NCBI RefSeq assembly: GCF_000685035.1
Contig: NZ_BAYB01000011.1
Coordinates: 248,001-312,000, forward strand
Length of the DNA: 64,000 nucleotides
Origin: Paraburkholderia ferrariae NBRC 106233
Lineage (GTDB): Bacteria; Pseudomonadota; Gammaproteobacteria; Burkholderiales; Burkholderiaceae
Direction: 5' to 3'
Of this stretch, positions 58,057 through 64,000 are shown one piece after another. The notes under the pieces are model-generated. The model did no database searches. It was given only the letters and a program-made list of their open reading frames with translations, and had not been told where the DNA came from. The position numbers and the translations under genes were made by a program. Position 1 is the first letter of the stretch; each line of letters starts with the position of its first letter.

Positions 58057-59973
58057 TCAGTCGCGCGCCGTCGATGACGCTCCGTGGCTCAGCCAGTCGA
58101 GCACGGCGGAGGCATCGTCGTCGGCATGCTCGCGCGCGCGTTCGACGGCATCGTGCATTTCGCCCTCCGACGAAGCCCGGCGGATCGCCACGCCCACCGC
58201 GAGGATGTCGATCATCAACAGGTGCAGGATGCGCGAGATCATCGAAAGCTGCGACTCGCGCATCTCGATGTGATCCGTCTCCAGCGCCACGGTCGCGCGC
58301 CGAGCGAGCGGCGTGTTGCTCGAGGTGATCGCAATGACCTGCGCGCCGGCCTGCATGGCCACGTCCAGCACGCGCAGCAGTTCGGGCGCGCGGCCCGACT
58401 TCGACACCGCCACGATCACGTCGCCCTTGCCGAGCAGCGCGGCCGAGGCCGCCTGCATGTACAGGTCGCCGTAGGCGATGGTCGGGATGCCGAAACGGAA
58501 GAACTTGTAGTGCGCGTCCTGCGCGACGATGTGCGAGTTGCCGAGACCGTAGAACTCGATGCGGCGCGCGCCGTTGAGCAGCGAGATGGCCTGCTCGACG
58601 TGCTCGAAGTTCAGATGCTCGCGCAACTGCAGGATCGCCGAGACGGTGTTGTCGAGCACCTTCGCGCCGAAGTCCGTCGCCGTGTCGCCGAGGTGCACCT
58701 GGCTGTGGCTCACGGGAATCGTGCCCGTGAGGCCCGTGGCGAGCTTGAGCTTGAAGTCCGAGAGGCCCTGGCAGCCCAGCGAGCGGCAGAAGCGGATCAC
58801 CGTGGGCTGGCTCACGTCGGCCTTGCGCGCGATATCGACGATCGGGTCGTTGATGATCGAGCGCGGATGGTTCAGGGCGAGGTCGGCCACGCGGCGCTCG
58901 GCCGGCGTGAGCGCGTCGCGCATCTGGCGAATGCGCTCGAACACGGCCGAGGAGCCGCCGCCGGCGCGGTTCGCCAGTTGCTCCGCGAGGATCGCGGAAA
59001 CGCCGAGGAACGCCGGATACTCGGCGGTGATGACGTAGGTGGGAATGTTCGCGAGATAGGCGTCGAAGCGGCCCTTGGCTTCGAAGCGCTGGCGGAACGA
59101 CGAGCGCGTAAAGAGTTCGCCGAGGCGCGGCACCACGCCGCCGCCGATGTAGATGCCGCCGAGCGAGCCGAGCGTCATCGCGATGTTGCCCGCGAAGCTG
59201 CCGAGGATGCCGCAGAAGCACTCGACGGTTTCGAGCGCGAGCGCGTCGCCTTCGTGCGCGCGCTGGACGACGTCGGCCGTATCGAGGTTGGCGGCCACGC
59301 GCTTCTTGTCGCGCGCGGCGAGCGCGCGGTAGATGATCTCCACGCCGGGGCCCGCGCACACGCGCTCGAACGAGACATGCGGCCACTTCTTGCGCGCGAA
59401 CTGCAGCACGAGATCTTCGCGCTCGTCCTGGGGCGAGAAGCTTGCGTGGCCGCCTTCGCTGCCGAGCGCGATCCAGCGGTCGTCGGCGGGGATGAGGCCC
59501 GAGACGCCGAGGCCCGTGCCCGGGCCGAGCAGGCCGATCACGCTGTTCTGGCGGCGCTGGCCGCCGCCCACCTGGACGCGCTGGGCGTCGGTCAGGCCCG
59601 GCAGCGCCATGGCGAGCGCGGTGAAGTCGTTCACGACCAGCAGCGTATCGAAGCCGAGCGCGCGGCGCGTGGCTTCGATCGAGAAGGTCCAGTCGTGATT
59701 GGTCATGCGCACCTGGTCGCCATCGACCGGGTTCGCAATTGCGATTGCCGCGTGATTCACGCGGCCGATCTTCGTGTCCTTGAGATATTGCTGGATCACC
59801 TCCGCGACGCCGGGGTAGTCGGTGCACGGATAAACGCGCACCTGGCCGATCTCGCCCGGCCCGGTTTCGAGCGCAAAGCGCGCGTTGGTACCGCCGATAT
59901 CGGCGAGCAGCCTCGGTCCGTCGGCGTGCTGGCCCGCGCCCGGGGCGGTTTTATTAGGCACACCAGTAGACAT
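58057..59973 (-). CDS. glk: glucokinase fused to an RpiR/HexR-type regulator
   Basis: 638 residues in two parts. Residues ~1-335 are bacterial glucokinase ([53 protein letters not shown]). From ~345 an RpiR regulator begins: HTH ([32 protein letters not shown]), then the SIS sugar-phosphate domain ([35 protein letters not shown]). So glucose phosphorylation and sensing of a phosphorylated intermediate sit in one chain. This fusion is typical of Burkholderia. The start overlaps the pgl end by 20 bp. Confidence 0.96.
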   Translation of the reverse strand: MSTGVPNKTAPGAGQHADGPRLLADIGGTNARFALETGPGEIGQVRVYPCTDYPGVAEVIQQYLKDTKIGRVNHAAIAIANPVDGDQVRMTNHDWTFSIEATRRALGFDTLLVVNDFTALAMALPGLTDAQRVQVGGGQRRQNSVIGLLGPGTGLGVSGLIPADDRWIALGSEGGHASFSPQDEREDLVLQFARKKWPHVSFERVCAGPGVEIIYRALAARDKKRVAANLDTADVVQRAHEGDALALETVECFCGILGSFAGNIAMTLGSLGGIYIGGGVVPRLGELFTRSSFRQRFEAKGRFDAYLANIPTYVITAEYPAFLGVSAILAEQLANRAGGGSSAVFERIRQMRDALTPAERRVADLALNHPRSIINDPIVDIARKADVSQPTVIRFCRSLGCQGLSDFKLKLATGLTGTIPVSHSQVHLGDTATDFGAKVLDNTVSAILQLREHLNFEHVEQAISLLNGARRIEFYGLGNSHIVAQDAHYKFFRFGIPTIAYGDLYMQAASAALLGKGDVIVAVSKSGRAPELLRVLDVAMQAGAQVIAITSSNTPLARRATVALETDHIEMRESQLSMISRILHLLMIDILAVGVAIRRASSEGEMHDAVERAREHADDDASAVLDWLSHGASSTARD

Positions 59974-60655
59974 CGAGTCTCACTCCCTTGTCGTTCGCCA
60001 GCTTCGAAATGGCGTTGTTCTGTTCGGCCGCGGCGGCTTGTTGCAGGACTTCCAGCTTGCGCTGGCCGGCGATCAGCAGGAACAGGCGATCGACCTGGCG
60101 CAGCGCCTGCATCGACCACGAGACGCGCGCATGCGGCGCGGCCTGCGGATGGACGGCCACGAACGGGCGCGCCGTGGTGATCGCTTCGTGCCACTCGGGC
60201 GCGTCCGCGAAGATCGACGCCGTGTGGCCGTCCTCGCCCATGCCGAGCACGGCGACGTCGGGCAGGAGGCGCTGCGGGTCGGCGTTGAGCGCGGCCACGT
60301 GGGCGTCCAGCGTCTGGCTCACGTCCACGAGCGGCAGAAAGCGCGCCTGCGCCGCTTCGTTCTTCAGCAGCGTTTCATGCACGAGGCGCGCGTTGCTGGC
60401 CGGGTCCGTTTCCGGCACCCAGCGGTCGTCCACGAGCGTGATGTCGGTGCGGGCCCAGTCGAAGCGGTGCGTCGAAAGGGCTTCGAGGAAGGGGCGCGGG
60501 CTCGTGCCGCCGGAGACGGCGAGCGTCGCACGGCGCGCGCCGGTGCCCGGCGCGGCGGTTTGAGCGGCGAGCGACGCATGTAGCGCATCGCCCACGGCTC
60601 GCGCCAGCGCGTCGGATTGGACGCGCGGGTCGTCGAATACGTGAAGCTCGATCAC
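59954..60655 (-). CDS. pgl: 6-phosphogluconolactonase
   Basis: 233 residues. [35 protein letters not shown] and [13 protein letters not shown] are DevB-type Pgl signatures. It hydrolyses 6-phosphogluconolactone in the Entner-Doudoroff and pentose pathways. GTG start (60653-60655) right after GGAGGAGAA; a short spacing. Lies 98 bp after zwf. Confidence 0.94.
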   Translation of the reverse strand: MIELHVFDDPRVQSDALARAVGDALHASLAAQTAAPGTGARRATLAVSGGTSPRPFLEALSTHRFDWARTDITLVDDRWVPETDPASNARLVHETLLKNEAAQARFLPLVDVSQTLDAHVAALNADPQRLLPDVAVLGMGEDGHTASIFADAPEWHEAITTARPFVAVHPQAAPHARVSWSMQALRQVDRLFLLIAGQRKLEVLQQAAAAEQNNAISKLANDKGVRLDVYWCA

Positions 60656-60753
60656 TTCTCCTCCATGCAGCTTTTTTGTAGATATCGGTCGGTTTCCATC
60701 AATCAGTCGGTTCCGGCGCGCGCGCGAGGCGCGCATGCCGTTTCGCATCGTGT

Positions 60754-62220
60754 TCAGTTCTCTTCTTCGAGCCAGCAGGTGCCGTGCTGCGCGAGCATCG
60801 CACTCGATGCCGCGGGGCCCCACGTGCCGGCCGCATAGGGCTTCGGCGCGCGCGTGGAGGCGGCCCACTCGTTCAGGATCGGTTCGACCCATTTCCATGC
60901 CGCTTCCTGCTCGTCGCGGCGCACGAAGAGCGCGAGGCGCCCGTTGATCACGTCGAGCAGCAGGCGCTGATACGCCTCCATCTGGCCTTCGCGGAAGAAC
61001 TGGTCGAACGCGAGATCCAGATGCACGCTCGCGAGGTTCATCCCTTCGCCGGGCTGCTTCGCGAGGCAGTAGAGGCGGATGTTCTCGTTCGGCTGCAGGC
61101 GGATCACGAGGCGGTTCGCGCCGGGGCGCAGCGCGGGCGCGCCGAGCGCCGAGTGCGGCACGGGGCGGAAATTCACGACGATTTCCGCCACGCGGTCCGC
61201 GAGCCGCTTGCCGGTGCGCAGGAAGAACGGCACGCCGGCCCAGCGCCAGTTTTCGATCTCGACCTTGAGGGCAACGAAGGTTTCGGTGCGGCTGTCGGGC
61301 TTCACGCCGGCTTCGGTCGCATAGGCCGGCACGGCCTGGCCGCGGATCACACCGGCATGATACTGGCCGCGCACCGCCACCTTGCTGATGTCGACGGCGT
61401 CGATGGGCTTGAGCGCGCGCAGCACGCGCAGCTTCTCGTCGCGCACCGAGTCTGAGTCCATCGAATGCGGCGGCTCCATCGCGACGATCGAGAGCAGTTG
61501 CAACAGGTGATTCTGCACCATGTCGCGCAGCGCGCCGGTATTGTCGTAAAAGTCGCCGCGCGCCTCGACGCCGAGTTCTTCCGCAATCGTGATCTGGATG
61601 CTCTCCACCCATTCGCGGCGCCACAGCGGCTCGAAGAGGGCGTTGCCGAAGCGCAGCGCGAGCAGGTTCTGCACCGGCTCCTTGCCGAGGTAGTGGTCGA
61701 TCCGGTAGATCTGGCCTTCGCTGAAGATCTCGCCCACCGCGTCGTTGATCGCATTGGACGACTTCAGATCGTAGCCGAGCGGCTTTTCCAGCACGATGCG
61801 CGAGTTCTCGTTCAGGCCGACCGCGGCGAGCGCGCGGCAGATCGGCACGAACAGCGACGGACCCGTGGCGAGATAGAACACGCGGATGCCGGGCATCGTC
61901 TCGATGGCGTCGCGCAGCATCACGAAATCTTCGGCGCGCGAGAGATCGAGCTTCACATAGTCGATGCGCGCGAGAAAGCTCGCCCATGCGGCTTCGTCGA
62001 TGCCGTTCTTCGCGACGTGCGGCCGCACGTGCTGATCGACCCACTGGATGTACTCGTCGCGGTTTTCCTCGTGACGCGTGACGCCCACGATCCGGCCCGA
62101 CTCGGCCAGCATGCCTGAACGGTGCGCTTCATACAGGGCCGGCAGGATCTTGCGCATCGACAGGTCGCCGGTAGCGCCAAAGAGCACGAACGTGAAGCCC
62201 GAATCGGTCTGCAATTGCAT
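60754..62220 (-). CDS. zwf: glucose-6-phosphate 1-dehydrogenase
   Basis: 488 residues. FVLFGATGDLSMRKI (coenzyme fold), RIDHYLGKEPVQNLLALRFGN with the substrate-binding His/Lys (given in two parts: RIDHYLGKEPVQNL, ALRFGN) and YEAHRSGML. ATG 62218-62220 has GGAG just upstream; an in-frame extension to 62298 would read through the promoter and is rejected. First gene of the zwf-pgl-glk operon. Confidence 0.97.
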   Translation of the reverse strand: MQLQTDSGFTFVLFGATGDLSMRKILPALYEAHRSGMLAESGRIVGVTRHEENRDEYIQWVDQHVRPHVAKNGIDEAAWASFLARIDYVKLDLSRAEDFVMLRDAIETMPGIRVFYLATGPSLFVPICRALAAVGLNENSRIVLEKPLGYDLKSSNAINDAVGEIFSEGQIYRIDHYLGKEPVQNLLALRFGNALFEPLWRREWVESIQITIAEELGVEARGDFYDNTGALRDMVQNHLLQLLSIVAMEPPHSMDSDSVRDEKLRVLRALKPIDAVDISKVAVRGQYHAGVIRGQAVPAYATEAGVKPDSRTETFVALKVEIENWRWAGVPFFLRTGKRLADRVAEIVVNFRPVPHSALGAPALRPGANRLVIRLQPNENIRLYCLAKQPGEGMNLASVHLDLAFDQFFREGQMEAYQRLLLDVINGRLALFVRRDEQEAAWKWVEPILNEWAASTRAPKPYAAGTWGPAASSAMLAQHGTCWLEEEN

Positions 62221-62301
62221 AGTCTCCGTCACAAGTCCTGGGGAGGCCGCTGGTGGGGGTGTCGGGCGGCCGTAGTCCGATAAAATTTTTTTTGACACTG
62301 A

Positions 62302-62329
62302 ATTGTAGTTTAACTACAATCCAAATCAA
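62302..62329 (-). promoter_or_regulatory. zwf promoter
   Basis: Minus strand -35 TTGATT (62324-62329), 16-bp spacer, -10 TACAAT (62302-62307). The operator below covers the -10 and half of the spacer. Confidence 0.7.
62303..62319. promoter_or_regulatory. HexR/RpiR-type operator
   Basis: TTGTAGTTTAACTACAA, a palindrome that is perfect apart from its central base. It matches the HexR-family TGTARTT-W-rich-AYTACA pattern. Its place on the zwf promoter and the regulator in the same operon point to autoregulation. The rest of 62330-62787 has no gene I can support and should hold the promoter of the sugar transporter. Confidence 0.7.
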
Positions 62330-62787
62330 GAGGTAACGTTCATTCGATGAAAAAAGCGTGCTGCCCGGTGTCAAAAGGCGGATTGGCGCGATTTCGCGAG
62401 CGGACGGAACACCCCTCATGTTAAAGGACATTGAAATTGTCGATGCGCGAGCCGGACGGCCGTCTCGCCCGCATGAGGGGTAGCCGCGTGACGCAGGCGG
62501 CACCTCGACCTGCCGCGGGAAAAGACCAACGCGAACTTGCCCGCCGGCCGGTGAAAATCAAAAGAGGAGACAGTCACTTGCATTCCGTACCACTCATCTC
62601 TTGAGCGTCCAGCGGCCGGACACCGGCTCGCGGTTCGCGCGCGTTTCATGAAAACACGCGTGCGGCACTCCGGCGCCCGACCGTCCAGTGTTTTGCCTGT
62701 TTTTTGTGCCTGTTTTAACCACACTGCACCCTGGCGACATCAGGGGCCATCTGTTTTTACTGTTCAGGTGTCTGGAGGAGATAAGCA

Positions 62788-64000
62788 ATGAAATTCCGAG
62801 CGATCATGGGCGCCCTGTGCGCCGCAGGTCTGATGGGCGGCGTCGTAACGGCGCAGGCAGCCGAGTCCCTCGAAGTGCTGCACTGGTGGACTTCGGGCGG
62901 CGAATCGAAGGCCGTCGGCGTGCTCAAGGACGACATGCAGAAGCAGGGCTATGTGTGGAAGGACTTCGCGGTCGCCGGTGGTGCGGGCGCGGCGGCCATG
63001 ACCGCACTGAAGACCCAGGTGATTTCGGGCAACGCGCCGAGCGCCGCCCAGATCAAGGGTCCGCTGATCCAGGAATGGGCCGAGCAGGGCGTGCTGGTGC
63101 CGATCGATGCGGCCGCCACCGACTGGAAGGCCAACCTGCCGCCGCAAATCGACAAGATCATGCACGCGGACGGCCACTACGTTGCCGCGCCGTTCTCGGT
63201 GCACCGCGTGAACTGGCTGTGGATCAACAAGGCCGCGCTCGACAAGGTGGGCGGCAAGGCGCCGACCACGTGGCCGGAATTCTTCGCGCTGGCCGACAAG
63301 CTGAAGGCCGCGGGCTACCAGCCGGTCGCCGCCGGCGGCCAGCCGTGGCAGGACCTGACGCTGTGGGAAGACGTGGTCCTCTCGCAAGGCGCGGACTTCT
63401 ACAAGAAGGCGCTGGTCGATCTGGACCAGAAGACCCTCACGTCGCAGCAGATGGTCGGCGTGTTCGACACGGTCCGCAAGATCGAGTCGTACATGGATAA
63501 CGGCCGCACGGGCCGCGACTGGAACCTCGCCACGGCCATGGTCATCAACGGCAAGGCCGGCATGCAGTTCATGGGCGACTGGGCGAAGGGCGAGTTCGCG
63601 AACGCGAACAAGCAGCCGGGCAAGGACTATGTCTGCGCACCGGTGCCGGGCACCGCGAAGTCGTACACCTTCAACGTGGACTCGTTCGTGTTCTTCCAGC
63701 AGAAGGACCAGAAGGCGGCCACGCCTGGCCAGCTCGCGCTCGCGAAGACCATCATGAGCCCGTCGTTCCAGGAGCAGTTCAGCCTGTACAAGGGTTCGAT
63801 CCCGGTCCGTCTGGGTGTGGACATGAGCAAGTTCGACGCGTGCGGCAAGCAGTCGTATGCGGATGAGCAGACCGCGATCAAGTCGGGCGGCTATGTGCCC
63901 TCGCTCGCTCACGGCATGGCTCAGCCGGATGCCACGGCAGGTGCGATCACCGACGTCGTGACGAAGTTCATGAACTCGGATCAGGACTCGAAGAGCGCAG
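62788..64000 (+). CDS. sugar ABC transporter substrate-binding protein (runs off the window)
   Basis: First ~404 residues of a family-1 extracellular binding protein. Sec signal peptide (MGALCAAGLMGGVVTAQAAE), then LEVLHWWTSGGESKAVGVL, APSAAQIKGPLIQEWAEQG and a typical GKAGMQFMGDWAKGEF. It resembles glucose/mannose-binding GtsA proteins. ATG 62788 follows GGAGGAG. Divergent from zwf-pgl-glk, so glucose import and oxidation are side by side. Confidence 0.93.
   Translation, partial: MKFRAIMGALCAAGLMGGVVTAQAAESLEVLHWWTSGGESKAVGVLKDDMQKQGYVWKDFAVAGGAGAAAMTALKTQVISGNAPSAAQIKGPLIQEWAEQGVLVPIDAAATDWKANLPPQIDKIMHADGHYVAAPFSVHRVNWLWINKAALDKVGGKAPTTWPEFFALADKLKAAGYQPVAAGGQPWQDLTLWEDVVLSQGADFYKKALVDLDQKTLTSQQMVGVFDTVRKIESYMDNGRTGRDWNLATAMVINGKAGMQFMGDWAKGEFANANKQPGKDYVCAPVPGTAKSYTFNVDSFVFFQQKDQKAATPGQLALAKTIMSPSFQEQFSLYKGSIPVRLGVDMSKFDACGKQSYADEQTAIKSGGYVPSLAHGMAQPDATAGAITDVVTKFMNSDQDSKSA

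Overview
This is a high-GC (mid-60s percent), gene-dense stretch that reads as the main chromosome of a Burkholderia-sensu-lato betaproteobacterium (Paraburkholderia, Caballeronia or Burkholderia). The pointers are an intact glucokinase-RpiR regulator fusion in a zwf-pgl-glk operon, a ribD/ribBA/ribH/nusB riboflavin block, a ribBA with a worn-out GTP cyclohydrolase half, a second infA and a second rpsU beside a cold-shock gene, and the sequence of the housekeeping proteins. I see no CRISPR array, no complete insertion sequence and no prophage. Most genes are ordinary core genes; the accessory material lies mainly at 14.2-15.3, 22.5-22.7, 26.4-30.3, 33.1-41.1 and 52.5-53.0 kb.

Layout. 0-5.5 kb: ileS (partial) and ribF leftward, then purN, an rRNA m5C methyltransferase and an MscS channel rightward. 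5.8-11.4 kb: fatty acid desaturase, the NAD de novo genes nadA-nadC with convergent nadB, and the ribosomal operon rpmB-rpmG. 11.7-19.0 kb: radC, fkpB-ispH, an orphan transcription unit with 12-bp repeats upstream, and the branched-chain amino acid transporter livHMGF without its binding protein. 19.1-32.7 kb: GNAT acetyltransferase, argD-type aminotransferase, ferredoxin-fused reductase, an epimerase with a probable in-frame insertion, rsuA, poxB, an AraC-family remnant beside tRNA-Leu(CAA), hemN, a YkgJ-type protein, a lower-GC OafA-type acyltransferase, a putative Tat lipoprotein, uppP and trmB.

33-41 kb is the most unusual part: tRNA-Gly(CCC), MgtC, a NUDIX hydrolase, then cspA, a second IF-1 and a second S21, interleaved with small proteins that share a Y-[NR]-G-hydrophobic start and a C-terminal helix. 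I propose these as a small, apparently undescribed family tied to cold-shock or translation genes. YggT, an EthD-like protein, a basic microprotein, a Pro/Tyr/His-rich exported protein and a LysE exporter follow.

42-64 kb: gabD, ubiD, a candidate structured small RNA, a lytic transglycosylase, an aminotransferase, nusB-ribH-ribBA, an ABC exporter, a truncated ribE remnant (only the first ~33 codons survive), ribD, hemL, an EVE-like protein, a Bcr/CflA efflux pump and the glucose module. In that module zwf-pgl-glk/rpiR is transcribed leftward and a sugar ABC binding protein (partial) rightward; a near-perfect HexR/RpiR-type palindrome sits on the zwf promoter, so the regulator encoded by the operon probably controls it.
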